From positions 1 through 64,000 of the forward strand of contig UQLQ01000007.1 in assembly GCA_900541905.1 (NCBI GenBank): a DNA stretch of 64,000 bases, given 5' to 3'. The stretch is from an uncultured Oscillospiraceae bacterium. Its GTDB lineage: Bacteria; Bacillota; Clostridia; Oscillospirales; Acutalibacteraceae. Below the pieces are notes generated by a model. That model did not search any database and was not told where the DNA came from. It saw nothing but the letters and a program-made list of their open reading frames with translations. The translations under genes were made by a program, and so were the position numbers. Below, piece by piece: positions 50,094 to 59,317 of the stretch (the first letter of the stretch is position 1; each line of letters starts with the position of its first letter).

Positions 50094-50982
50094 CATGGTT
50101 CTCCTTTTTGAACAATAATTCCTTTTGCATTTGAGGTAAACCTTCAAAAATAATATTATGAATAATCGGTTCGAAATGATGAATCTCCATTAAATGATAC
50201 GAACCGACCACTTGTGATAATACCGCATTTAACGATTCATTGCAATAGGTTTTTACTTGTTTTATCTCTTCCTGTGTACTTTCTTTTGATAAACCAAACT
50301 TTATAATAAAAGGATTAAATGCATTTTCTTTGATATCCTTTTCAATATCGTCTGCTGCATCAATGGTATATACCCATTTTCCCAGAAAATAACCAAAGTT
50401 TTGTAACACGCGTGTTAATATTTCATCCGTGGGACGAATCATAGCAAAGGTTCGCGCCAGCATTTGTGCCGTAGGCTCGGCACAGGCATCCAGACAAGGA
50501 TTTTCCTCTTTTTCCACCTGTGACTGCGTTGCTATGGTCTCGTCCAGTACTTTCTTCAGTTCAGGATACTTTTTGGCAGCTTTCTTATTGGCGCCGGCAA
50601 CCAGAGGCAGCACCAAATACGCTTTTAACTTGCCACCAAAACCCGAATCTTCAATATCATCACGAATTTTTTGGTAAGTCATCATGACGGTAAGCGCTGA
50701 TGCAAACTCAAAATTTACTTGACCGCTGGTACAGTAATTGCATTTTTTCAAAGGATTAAATACACATTTCCCGGGTTGAAACGGTGTGCACTCCTCGTCC
50801 AGTCCCAGCATCATAAGTACCAAAAAGGTACTATCATAACTCAAAGCAAAACGAGAAGCAATTCCGTATTCTTTTCCCATGCGCTTGCACAACGAACAGT
50901 AAATGCCTTTATACTGGTCATATTCACGTACTTTTAATTCCGGTATTTTCGGTCTGATATAACCAAACAAGTACAAAACCAT
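50077..50982 (-). CDS. DUF5685-family protein
   Basis: A 301-residue conserved clostridial protein of unknown function. The start FGYIRPKIPELKVREYDQYK, then YCSLCKRMGKEYG with a CxxC, and CVFNPLKKCNYC with further cysteines, mark the family; the rest is helical with repeated acidic pairs (IRDDIEDSG, YTIDAADDIEKD) reminiscent of isoprenoid-synthase-like folds. It partners the DnaJ-like gene by overlap, an arrangement I recall from related genomes; joint function is inference. Confidence 0.8.
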   Translation of the reverse strand: MVLYLFGYIRPKIPELKVREYDQYKGIYCSLCKRMGKEYGIASRFALSYDSTFLVLMMLGLDEECTPFQPGKCVFNPLKKCNYCTSGQVNFEFASALTVMMTYQKIRDDIEDSGFGGKLKAYLVLPLVAGANKKAAKKYPELKKVLDETIATQSQVEKEENPCLDACAEPTAQMLARTFAMIRPTDEILTRVLQNFGYFLGKWVYTIDAADDIEKDIKENAFNPFIIKFGLSKESTQEEIKQVKTYCNESLNAVLSQVVGSYHLMEIHHFEPIIHNIIFEGLPQMQKELLFKKENHDVGSI

Positions 50983-51084
50983 CCTTATTTTATAATATAC
51001 AATTTATTCTACTATATTCTTGTAACTCATTTAATTAACAATATGTAAATTTTCTTGCAGAAAGCGTGCTTTTCATAGATAAAA

Positions 51085-51113
51085 TTGCTTTTTTCATATA
51101 GAATACATATAGT
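51085..51113 (+). promoter_or_regulatory. Probable promoter of the MBL hydrolase gene
   Basis: TTGCTT (51085-51090), 17-nt spacer, TATAGT (51108-51113), about 65 nt upstream of the ribosome site. Moderate consensus match. Confidence 0.5.
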
Positions 51114-51183
51114 ACAAATGAAACTATGATGTTTGCCAAACAATATCAAAATAAACAAAAAACGAACATGGAGATGATATACA

Positions 51184-51810
51184 ATAGCTCAAATACAAAG
51201 AATTTCATGCGGACATGTCAATTGCTATTTAATAACCGAAAAAGAGAATTCTATTTTAATCGACACTGCGCAAAGCAAATATAAAGAAAAATTGTATCAA
51301 ATTTGCAAAGAAAAACAGGTGCGGCTAATTGTGCTGACTCACGGCCATATCGACCATACAGAAAATGCCGCATACTTATCCCATCGTCTCCAAGTGCCAA
51401 TTGCAATGCATCCTGAGGATACAAATTTGATTGAAACGCCTCGGGCACAAACGCTTCATCCAAATGGACTGATGGGAACCATATTGCTAAGGATGTCCAA
51501 CCGCAATCAAAATATTCCTGTTACTCCCTTTACACCTACCGTTTTACTGCGTGATAACGATACGCTAAAAGAATTTGGTATTAACGCAACCATCATTCAT
51601 TTACCGGGCCATACAAACGGTTCTATAGGAATTGACATTGACAGTACCGATTTCATAGTCGGCGATACTTTAATGAATTTCGTATATCCATGCCCTTCTT
51701 TACTTTATACGGATAAACAGGCATTACGGCAAAGCTGCAATAAAATAGATTCCCTGGGAAACAGAACCGTTTATTTTGGTCATGGCAGACCAATAAAAAA
51801 CAGAACATAG
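51184..51810 (+). CDS. MBL-fold metallo-hydrolase with a non-standard start
   Basis: About 208 residues. Zinc motif THGHIDHTENA, then LPGHTNGSIG, FIVGDTLM and the final YFGHGRPI are all glyoxalase-II-like. Family homology extends upstream of any ATG/GTG/TTG: the frame reads IQRISCGHVNCYLITEKENS and DTA from 51184 onward. The only codon near the GGAG site (51170-51173) is ATA at 51184. A TTG at 51292 would delete the first strands of the fold. Either ATA is used, or a frameshift separates the protein from the ATG at 51168. Substrate unknown. Confidence 0.8.
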   Translation: MAQIQRISCGHVNCYLITEKENSILIDTAQSKYKEKLYQICKEKQVRLIVLTHGHIDHTENAAYLSHRLQVPIAMHPEDTNLIETPRAQTLHPNGLMGTILLRMSNRNQNIPVTPFTPTVLLRDNDTLKEFGINATIIHLPGHTNGSIGIDIDSTDFIVGDTLMNFVYPCPSLLYTDKQALRQSCNKIDSLGNRTVYFGHGRPIKNRT

Positions 51811-51825
51811 ACTGTAACATAAAAA

Positions 51826-51854
51826 GGAAAGTTTGCAACAAACTTTCCTTTTTT
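51826..51854. terminator. Bidirectional terminator between the MBL gene and uvrA
   Basis: Perfect arms GGAAAGTTTG (51826-51835) and CAAACTTTCC (51839-51848) with a 3-nt loop, T run on the plus strand and AAAAA before the left arm (T run on the minus strand). It separates two convergent genes. Confidence 0.93.
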
Positions 51855-51855
51855 A

Positions 51856-54678
51856 TTATTGTAAATATTTCTTCAAATACTGTCCTGTGTAAGACGCTTC
51901 CACTGTTGTTATTTTTTCAGGTGTTCCCTGTGCTACAATGGTGCCGCCGTTATTACCGCCTTCAGGACCAATGTCAATAATATGGTCTGCTGTTTTAATT
52001 AAGTCCAAGTTATGCTCAATGACAACAACAGTATTTCCTGAATCCACTAATTTTTGAAGAACATTAATTAACATATGCACATCGGCAATATGTAATCCTG
52101 TCGTTGGCTCGTCCAAAATATAAATGGTACGACCCGTGGAACGTTTGGACAATTCCGTAGCTAATTTTACACGCTGTGCTTCACCGCCGGAAAGCGTTGT
52201 GGAAGGCTGGCCGATTTTAATATACCCCAAACCTACTTCCTGCAAAGTTTGCAATTTTCGTTGAATTTTCGGAATATTAGAAAAGAATTCCAAGCCTTCT
52301 TCTACTGTCATATCCAATACATCAGAGATGCTCTTCCCCTTATATTTAATTTCCAATGTCTCACGATTGTACCGTTTTCCTTTACATACATCGCAAGGCA
52401 CATAAATGTCAGGTAAAAAGTGCATTTCAATCTTTAAGATACCGTCGCCTTGACAGGCTTCGCATCGTCCGCCTTTGACATTAAACGAAAATCTGCCTGC
52501 ATTAAAACCACGAATCTTGGCATCTTGCGTGGAGGCGTACAATTCACGAATGTCCGTAAATAGTCCCGTATAAGTTGCAGGATTGGAACGCGGTGTTCTT
52601 CCGATTGGAGACTGATTGATTTGAATCACCTTATCAAGTTCTTCCACGCCTTTGATATCCTTAAATTTTCCCGGCTTTGTCTTTGCGCCGTTCAAGTGAG
52701 AAGCCAGATATTTATATAAAATTTCATTGATTAAAGATGATTTTCCCGAACCTGATACACCTGTGACGCATACCAATTCTCCCAACGGAATGTCTACATT
52801 GATATTCTTTAAATTATTTTGAGCCGCACCAATGATTTTCAGTTTTTTTCCATTGCCCTTGCGGCGCTTTTCAGGCACTTCCACTTTCTTGCGCCCACTC
52901 AAATACTGACCCGTGACAGAATCTTCAGATTTTAATATATCAGCTACTTTTCCGTTAAACACAACATTTCCGCCATGTACACCTGCTCCGGGACCAATAT
53001 CTATGATGTGGTCCGCTGCCAACATGGTATCTTCATCGTGTTCTACCACAATAACGGTATTACCCAAATCCCGCAGATGACACAACGTGCCCAGCAGTTT
53101 ATCATTGTCTCTTTGGTGCAATCCAATACTCGGTTCGTCCAAAATGTACAGCACGCCCATAAGAGAGGAGCCGATTTGTGTAGCCAGACGGATACGTTGG
53201 CTTTCGCCGCCGGAAAGTGTTCCCGAAGAACGTGACAGCGTTAAATACTCCAATCCAACACTTTTCAAAAATCCGAGACGTTCCTTGATTTCTTTCAGGA
53301 TAGATGCTGCAATAAACATTTCACGGTCTGTCAGTTGCAAATCATTTACAAATTCCAATGCTTCTGTGATAGACTTATCGCAAAATTCGCTGATATTGAT
53401 ACCGCCGACTGTCACAGACAAGCTTTCGGGAGACAAACGTCTGCCATGACATTTGTCGCATGGAATAGCGCTCATATAGGATTCAATTTCTTCTTTAATC
53501 CAGTTGCTTTGTGTTTCTCTGAAACGGCGTTCCAAATTGTTAATGATACCTTCAAATTCTGTTTTATACTTTCCTGTACCGTATTCATTGGTGCGTTCAA
53601 TTTCAATTTTTTCTCCTTTGGTACCGTATAACAAAATATCTACAATTTTGTCGGGAAGGTCGGCAATCGGTGTATCCAAAGAAAAATCATACTGCTTTGC
53701 CAGCGCTTTCATGTACATGGCAGCAATGGTACTGCCTTCCATAGCCCAACCGCTGGCTTTCAGACCACCCTGATTGATAGAAAGTTTGCGGTCAGGCAAA
53801 ATCAAATCAGGGTCTATTTTCATAAACACACCAAGGCCTGTACATTTTTCGCAGGCACCAAACGGATTGTTAAAGGAAAACATGCGCGGCGTTAATTCTT
53901 CAATGCTAATTCCATGTTCCGGACAAGCATAGTTTTGCGAAAACATCATATCTTCCCCATCAATGACATTTATCATAATCAATCCGCCTGAAAGTCCCGA
54001 TGCAATTTCAATGGAGTCTGCAAGACGAGACTTCATATCCTCCTGAATCACAAGACGGTCTACCACAATTTCAATGGTATGTTTTTTGTTCTTCTCCAAT
54101 TTAATTTCTTCGGATAAATCATAAATAATTCCGTCAACTCGCACGCGTACATATCCGGCTTTTCTGGCCGCTTCAAATTCTTTTACATGCTCGCCTTTTC
54201 TTCCCCGTACAACAGGAGCCAGTATTTGTATTTTGGTACGTTCCTCCAGTGCCATCACGTGGTCCACAATCTGGTCAATAGTCTGCTGTTTGATTTCTCT
54301 GCCGCAGACAGGACAGTGTGGAATACCGATTCTGGCATACAGCAAACGCAAATAGTCATAAATTTCCGTTACCGTGCCCACAGTGGAACGCGGATTTTTC
54401 GATGTGGTTTTTTGGTCAATGGAAATAGCGGGAGACAGCCCATCGATATAATCCACATCAGGCTTTTCCATTTGACCTAAAAACTGGCGCGCGTAAGAAG
54501 ACAAAGATTCTACATATCTTCTCTGTCCTTCCGCATAAATAGTATCAAACGCTAAAGAAGATTTTCCCGAGCCTGACAATCCAGTAATGACAACCAGTTC
54601 ATCTCTCGGAATTTCAATATCAATATTTTTCAGGTTATGCTCTCTGGCACCTTTGACCTGAATGCTTTTCATAGACAC
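51856..54678 (-). CDS. uvrA: Excinuclease ABC subunit A
   Basis: Damage-recognition ATPase of nucleotide excision repair, 940 residues. Two ABC ATPase modules: Walker A GLSGSGKSSLAFDTI and GVSGSGKSSLINEIL; signatures TLSGGESQRIRLA and TLSGGEAQRVKLA. Zinc-finger cysteines appear in HCPVCGREI and GRCEACQGDG...CDVC. It follows uvrB by 13 nt in the LexA-controlled operon. Confidence 0.98.
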   Translation of the reverse strand: MSMKSIQVKGAREHNLKNIDIEIPRDELVVITGLSGSGKSSLAFDTIYAEGQRRYVESLSSYARQFLGQMEKPDVDYIDGLSPAISIDQKTTSKNPRSTVGTVTEIYDYLRLLYARIGIPHCPVCGREIKQQTIDQIVDHVMALEERTKIQILAPVVRGRKGEHVKEFEAARKAGYVRVRVDGIIYDLSEEIKLEKNKKHTIEIVVDRLVIQEDMKSRLADSIEIASGLSGGLIMINVIDGEDMMFSQNYACPEHGISIEELTPRMFSFNNPFGACEKCTGLGVFMKIDPDLILPDRKLSINQGGLKASGWAMEGSTIAAMYMKALAKQYDFSLDTPIADLPDKIVDILLYGTKGEKIEIERTNEYGTGKYKTEFEGIINNLERRFRETQSNWIKEEIESYMSAIPCDKCHGRRLSPESLSVTVGGINISEFCDKSITEALEFVNDLQLTDREMFIAASILKEIKERLGFLKSVGLEYLTLSRSSGTLSGGESQRIRLATQIGSSLMGVLYILDEPSIGLHQRDNDKLLGTLCHLRDLGNTVIVVEHDEDTMLAADHIIDIGPGAGVHGGNVVFNGKVADILKSEDSVTGQYLSGRKKVEVPEKRRKGNGKKLKIIGAAQNNLKNINVDIPLGELVCVTGVSGSGKSSLINEILYKYLASHLNGAKTKPGKFKDIKGVEELDKVIQINQSPIGRTPRSNPATYTGLFTDIRELYASTQDAKIRGFNAGRFSFNVKGGRCEACQGDGILKIEMHFLPDIYVPCDVCKGKRYNRETLEIKYKGKSISDVLDMTVEEGLEFFSNIPKIQRKLQTLQEVGLGYIKIGQPSTTLSGGEAQRVKLATELSKRSTGRTIYILDEPTTGLHIADVHMLINVLQKLVDSGNTVVVIEHNLDLIKTADHIIDIGPEGGNNGGTIVAQGTPEKITTVEASYTGQYLKKYLQ

Positions 54679-54691
54679 AGCTTTGCCTCCT

Positions 54692-56653
54692 TTATTTTTG
54701 ACCTTCTAATTGTTTAATTTTATCGCGCAGGAATGCTGCGTGTTCAAATTCAAGCAATTTGGCGGCAGCTTTCATTTCTTTTGTCAATTGTTCTATCATC
54801 AGCTTGCGTTCCGCCGCAGTAAGTTTTTTCTTTTTCTTTTCTTTTCCTTCTTCTTTATGGGTGGAAATTTCCAAAATTTCCGCCACCTTCTTTGTAACCG
54901 TCTTTGGAATAATACCGTGTTCTTCATTGTATTTGATTTGCAGTTCACGGCGGCGTTCTGTTTCCCGAATGGCGTTTTCCATAGACGGAGTAACGCAATC
55001 CGCATACATAATTACTTTACCTTCTGAGTTACGTGCCGCACGTCCAATGGTCTGAATCAAAGAGCGTTCAGAACGAAGGAATCCCTCTTTATCGGCATCC
55101 AATATAGCAACTAACGATACCTCGGGAATATCCAATCCTTCTCTCAGCAGATTGATACCGATTAAGACATCAAATTCACCCAAACGCAAATCACGGATAA
55201 TTTCCATACGTTCCACCGTATCAATATCATGATGCATATAACGTACACGGATACCTACATTTTCAAGATAACCTGTTAAGTCTTCTGCCATTTTCTTGGT
55301 AAGCGTTGTGACCAATACACGATTACCTGTGGCAGTGCGCATATTAATTTCAGAAATCAAATCATCAATTTGTCCATCTGTCGGGCGGACAAATATTTCA
55401 GGGTCAACCAAACCTGTCGGGCGGATAACTTGTTCCACCACTTGTGCAGAGTGTTCCAATTCAAAATCGCCCGGTGTTGCGCTGACAAATACCGCTTGAT
55501 TGATACGCTCATAAAATTCATCAAAATTCAAAGGACGGTTATCAAAGGCAGACGGTAAACGAAATCCATAGTCAATCAAATTGCTCTTTCTGGCTCTGTC
55601 ACCTGCGTACATGGAACGTACCTGCGGAAGCATCACGTGGGACTCGTCCACAAACATCAAATAATCATCCGGGAAATAATCCAACAAAGTATACGGGGCG
55701 CTACCCGCTTTTCTGCCTGCCAATACGCGGGAGTAGTTTTCAATGCCTTTGCAAAAACCAATTTCCTGCAGCATTTCCATATCATAATTGGTACGCTGCT
55801 CTATACGCTGAGCTTCTACTAATTTATCATTTTCTTTAAAATATTTTACACGTTCTGCCAATTCGTCTTCCAGTTCATGAATGGCTTTATTCAATTTTTC
55901 TCTTGGTACAATGTAATGAGACGCAGGATAAATGGCAGCATGTTTTAAATCTGCCTTTAATTCTCCCGTCAATGGATTGATTTCGCTGATTCGGTCAATT
56001 TCGTCTCCAAAAAACTCCACGCGAATGACAGCGTCAGATGATTGTGCAGGAAATATTTCCACCACATCACCACGTACGCGAAACTTATTGCGAATAAAAT
56101 TCACATCGTTGCGCTCATACTGTAATTCAACTAATTTACGAAGCAAATCGTCACGATTTTTCTGCATACCGGGTCTTAATGAAATTACCATGGTACGGTA
56201 ATCAATCGGGTTACCCAAACTGTAGATACAAGATACACTGGCTACAATGATAACATCTCTTCTCTCAGACAGAGCCAGTGTTGCAGAGTGTCTTAACTTA
56301 TCTATTTCATCATTAATGGCAGAATCTTTTTCAATATAAGTATCTGTTTGCGCAATATACGCTTCGGGCTGATAATAATCATAATAAGATACAAAATATT
56401 CAACTGCATTATTAGGGAAAAACTCGCGGAACTCGGAACATAATTGAGCCGCCAATGTTTTATTATGTGCCAAAACCAAGGTTGGCCGGTTTAACCGCGC
56501 TATGATATTTGCCATAGTAAATGTTTTACCGGAACCGGTAACACCAAGCAAAGTTTGCTCTCTATCCCCTGCCTGAATACCTTGCACCAATTTATCAATT
56601 GCTTTTGGTTGGTCACCTGTAGGAACATAATTTGATACCAACTGAAAATCCAT
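54692..56653 (-). CDS. uvrB: Excinuclease ABC subunit B
   Basis: Helicase-like core of nucleotide excision repair, 653 residues. Walker A GVTGSGKTFTMANI, the beta-hairpin region YYDYYQPEAYIAQTDTYIEK, DESHVMLPQ, and a C-terminal UVR motif that binds UvrC (LIEQLTKEMKAAAKLLEFE-like end). The ATG at 56653 is chosen: GGAGGG is 5 nt upstream and the N-terminus FQLVSNYVPTGDQPKAI is standard; the frame is open to 56689. Confidence 0.98.
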   Translation of the reverse strand: MDFQLVSNYVPTGDQPKAIDKLVQGIQAGDREQTLLGVTGSGKTFTMANIIARLNRPTLVLAHNKTLAAQLCSEFREFFPNNAVEYFVSYYDYYQPEAYIAQTDTYIEKDSAINDEIDKLRHSATLALSERRDVIIVASVSCIYSLGNPIDYRTMVISLRPGMQKNRDDLLRKLVELQYERNDVNFIRNKFRVRGDVVEIFPAQSSDAVIRVEFFGDEIDRISEINPLTGELKADLKHAAIYPASHYIVPREKLNKAIHELEDELAERVKYFKENDKLVEAQRIEQRTNYDMEMLQEIGFCKGIENYSRVLAGRKAGSAPYTLLDYFPDDYLMFVDESHVMLPQVRSMYAGDRARKSNLIDYGFRLPSAFDNRPLNFDEFYERINQAVFVSATPGDFELEHSAQVVEQVIRPTGLVDPEIFVRPTDGQIDDLISEINMRTATGNRVLVTTLTKKMAEDLTGYLENVGIRVRYMHHDIDTVERMEIIRDLRLGEFDVLIGINLLREGLDIPEVSLVAILDADKEGFLRSERSLIQTIGRAARNSEGKVIMYADCVTPSMENAIRETERRRELQIKYNEEHGIIPKTVTKKVAEILEISTHKEEGKEKKKKKLTAAERKLMIEQLTKEMKAAAKLLEFEHAAFLRDKIKQLEGQK

Positions 56654-56753
56654 AGAATCCCTCCGGTATGATACAAAGTTCATCCGCAATCACAATGTGC
56701 GGTAATATTCCAGAATATCATTTATGCTGAATTTCATATACTTACAATATATA

Positions 56754-56765
56754 GAACATTTGTTC
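56754..56765 (-). promoter_or_regulatory. LexA (SOS) box upstream of uvrB
   Basis: GAAC-ATTT-GTTC, the Firmicute LexA site with its N4 spacing. It lies just downstream of the -10 box, where the transcript should begin, so LexA bound here would block uvrB-uvrA expression until DNA damage. Confidence 0.88.
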
Positions 56766-56767
56766 CA

Positions 56768-56796
56768 ATCATATACCTATTGTACATTAATGTCAA
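56768..56796 (-). promoter_or_regulatory. Proximal sigma-A promoter of uvrB-uvrA
   Basis: Minus-strand TTGACA (56791-56796), 17-nt spacer, TATGAT (56768-56773). Near-consensus and directly followed by the LexA box. Confidence 0.9.
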
Positions 56797-56799
56797 TGG

Positions 56800-57032
56800 A
56801 AATTATAGCATTAAAAAAATTGCTTTGCAATTTTTTACAAATTAATACTAAAACGTTCTTGCTAACAAACAAACTCTGTGATTTTGAATTTTGCTAGGTT
56901 GTTCTAACGTATCAACGTTAAACTGCCCTCATAACAGTCAAAATTTTGAATATGGAAAGACGTTCCTTTCAATGTTTGTTTTGTTTCGGTTATGGGGGGC
57001 TAACATAAATTTACAAGTGCTGTAATAGAAAC
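56800..57032 (-). repeat. Dispersed intergenic element, copy B
   Basis: Longer copy of the element at 33890-34035. It has the same blocks in the same order, but about 70-80 extra bases (roughly 56870-56938) between AACGTTCTTG and CAAAATTTTGAA. The central hairpin loop is TTT instead of AAA, its exact complement, while the arms AAAAAATTGC / GCAATTTTTT are kept. The outer arm pairs through a T-G wobble on the minus strand, hinting at selection at RNA level. It lies between radC and uvrB. Confidence 0.75.
56802..56830 (-). promoter_or_regulatory. Distal promoter for uvrB inside repeat copy B
   Basis: Minus-strand TTGCAA (56825-56830), 17-nt spacer, TATAAT (56802-56807). It corresponds base for base to the promoter in repeat copy A upstream of nusB. 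Its start point would fall on the -35 box of the proximal uvrB promoter. Confidence 0.6.
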
Positions 57033-57089
57033 AATCTCCTTAACATATTTTATAATTTACTGAAAGTCTAAGGCGTATAAAGTAAAAAA

Positions 57090-57112
57090 CACAGTATCAT
57101 TGCGATACTGTG
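57090..57112 (-). terminator. Terminator of radC
   Basis: Perfect arms CACAGTATC (57090-57098) and GATACTGTG (57104-57112) with a 5-nt loop, followed on the minus strand by TTTTTTAC. It lies 10 nt after the radC stop. Confidence 0.93.
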
Positions 57113-57122
57113 AAGCATTACA

Positions 57123-58025
57123 TTAATCTTGTTTGTTTTTATGTTGTTTGCGTTTTGATTCGTAAAAAGCCAGACGAGCACTCTTCATTTGCCCCTTTCC
57201 AAAAGGGGTTTTGATTTTAATAATTTTCGGATTATATTGCTCCTCTTCCTCCGTCTGAACGACTTGATTTTCCGGCTTTAAAATATGAGCAAGTAACCCA
57301 CAGTCTTTCATAGACAAATAATCAGGATATCCAAATATAATATGATCCTGAAGATGTACATCTATGGTTTCCATGGCAGCATGTAATTTTCTGGTTGCTA
57401 TAATATCTCCGGGAGATGGCATTACATTTCCACTTGGATGATTATGTGCAATAATAGCCTCTGCCGCATTATAAGTAGCTGCCAACGTAATAATTTTGCG
57501 TATGTAGAGAGGCACTGTATTTACATTGCCTTCTGTTACAACTCCACAATATAATACACGATTTTTGCTGTCCATCAGTACCAACACTACCATTTCGTTT
57601 TTTCTGCCGATAAACTGTGGTGAAATAATACTCATGGCTGAATTGGTATCGTAAATACGCTCTTTATCAGACGTTTGTGTATTGATATAGTGTCGGCTTA
57701 ACTGAGGAATTAGTTTTAATAAAATAGCCACATTTTGTGTAATGCCCTTTGTTTTGGTCAATTCTTCAATAGGAGCATCACATACACCGGATATCGTACC
57801 AAAACGGTCTAATAATTCATGTGCAATCGGGTTGGTATCTGCTCTTGGCAAACCGTAAAATAATAACAATTCTAAAATCTGATGTTCTTCAAATACATCT
57901 AAATTATGTTTCAAAAATCTTTGTTTCACACGCTCTCTATGACCTTGATGGACAGAACGTTCTTTTGTTTTTGTCTTTTTATGCTTCGTTTGACTGCTCT
58001 CTGTTTCTTCATGTATTTCTGACAA
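57123..58025 (-). CDS. radC: RadC-family JAB/MPN-domain protein
   Basis: A 300-residue protein with an N-terminal helix-hairpin-helix-like part (LFYGLPRADTNPIAHELLDR) and a C-terminal metalloprotease-like JAB domain. The zinc motif is IIAHNHPSGNVMPSPGD (HxH, S, D). The basic start (KHKKTKTKERSVHQGHRERV) and the basic tail after about 260 are longer than in typical RadC (about 225-230 residues). Despite the name, a direct repair role is unproven. It has its own terminator. Confidence 0.93.
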   Translation of the reverse strand: MSEIHEETESSQTKHKKTKTKERSVHQGHRERVKQRFLKHNLDVFEEHQILELLLFYGLPRADTNPIAHELLDRFGTISGVCDAPIEELTKTKGITQNVAILLKLIPQLSRHYINTQTSDKERIYDTNSAMSIISPQFIGRKNEMVVLVLMDSKNRVLYCGVVTEGNVNTVPLYIRKIITLAATYNAAEAIIAHNHPSGNVMPSPGDIIATRKLHAAMETIDVHLQDHIIFGYPDYLSMKDCGLLAHILKPENQVVQTEEEEQYNPKIIKIKTPFGKGQMKSARLAFYESKRKQHKNKQD

Positions 58026-58185
58026 AATGACCTCTCCTTTCCTTATAAATTGATAAAACCTCGAAAGTATTTATTAAAATTATTATATCACGGGTAAATA
58101 AAATATCCTATTAAAAAGTTGAAATGATATAGGATTTACTTGCAACATAAATACAAACACGTTATACTTTTTAGTAGGTGATGAC

Positions 58186-59145
58186 ATGAAAACAATTACA
58201 GTCGGTATCAATGATGCCGGACAACGTCTGGATAAATTTTTAATAAAAACTTTCCCAAATTTACCAAAATCTATGCTATATAAAAGCATACGAAAAAAAG
58301 ATATTAAATGCAATGGAAAACGGTGTGAAATTTCTACACATTTACAAGTCAACGATATCCTAACATTATATTTAAAGGATGAATTCTTCCAAAAAGAAGA
58401 AAAAGAATATGACTTTTTAAAGGCACCTGTAAAATTAAATATCGTGTATGAAGATGATAACATTATGCTGGTTGATAAAAAACCGGGCCTGATTGTCCAT
58501 CCTGATGAAAATTATCATTTCGATTCTTTAATCGCTCGTATCCAGCATTATTTATATGACAAAGAAGAATATTTTCCCGAACAGGAAGCCTCCTTTGCTC
58601 CGGCTTTAATTAATCGTATAGACCGCAATACAGGCGGTATTGTGATGGCAGCTAAAAATGCTGAAACATTACGTATTATGAATGAGAAAGTAAAAAAACG
58701 CGAGATAGACAAATATTATTTATGTATTGTCCACGGTAATATGATTAAGAAAGAGGATACATTGGAAGGATATTTAGAAAAAAATGAAAATCAAAACCGT
58801 GTCTATATTTCTCAAAAATCCACAAACCGCACAAAAAGTATTTATACACATTACCGTGTATTAGAAGAAAAATCAGCTTATAGTTTACTGGAAATTGAAT
58901 TGTTAACAGGAAGAACGCATCAAATCCGTGCTCATATGGCGTCTATTGGTCATCCCCTGGCAGGTGACGGAAAATACGGAACCAATGCATTAAATAAAAC
59001 CAATCCATTTCGTTATCAAGCATTATATTCTTATAAGTTGCGTTTTTCTTTTGAAACGCCCGCAGGTATTTTAGACTATTTAAACCAAAAAGAATTTACC
59101 GTAAAAGATATTTGGTTTTTAAAAGAATTTCAAAAATTTCAATAG
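58186..59145 (+). CDS. RluA/RluD-type pseudouridine synthase
   Basis: A 319-residue enzyme with an N-terminal S4 RNA-binding domain (DAGQRLDKFLIKTFPNLPKS) and a catalytic domain. The catalytic motif reads INRIDRNTGGIVMAAKN, with Ile in place of the usual Leu before the key Asp. The conserved LLTGRTHQIRAHMASIGHPL follows. This is the second RluA paralogue in the window. AGTAGGTG precedes the ATG; the gene is divergent from radC. Confidence 0.93.
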   Translation: MKTITVGINDAGQRLDKFLIKTFPNLPKSMLYKSIRKKDIKCNGKRCEISTHLQVNDILTLYLKDEFFQKEEKEYDFLKAPVKLNIVYEDDNIMLVDKKPGLIVHPDENYHFDSLIARIQHYLYDKEEYFPEQEASFAPALINRIDRNTGGIVMAAKNAETLRIMNEKVKKREIDKYYLCIVHGNMIKKEDTLEGYLEKNENQNRVYISQKSTNRTKSIYTHYRVLEEKSAYSLLEIELLTGRTHQIRAHMASIGHPLAGDGKYGTNALNKTNPFRYQALYSYKLRFSFETPAGILDYLNQKEFTVKDIWFLKEFQKFQ

Positions 59146-59285
59146 CATGGTTTATATTTATTGGGGTAATGCAAAACAGTAGTACCTTCCTTTCTAATCA
59201 ATCATCTAAAAATAAAATATTCCATATAAATTTTGTAACGATATATAAAATTTTGTTCTATAAGCTGTATTACACAGCAAAAACG

Positions 59286-59317
59286 AGGACACATTGGCAT
59301 GAAAGCGAATGTGTCCT
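59286..59317. terminator. Probable terminator after the pseudouridine synthase gene
   Basis: Arms AGGACACATT (59286-59295) and AATGTGTCCT (59308-59317), 12-nt loop. A loose T tract (TATCATTTTT) follows on the plus strand, and CGTTTTT follows on the minus strand, so it may act in either direction. Confidence 0.6.
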
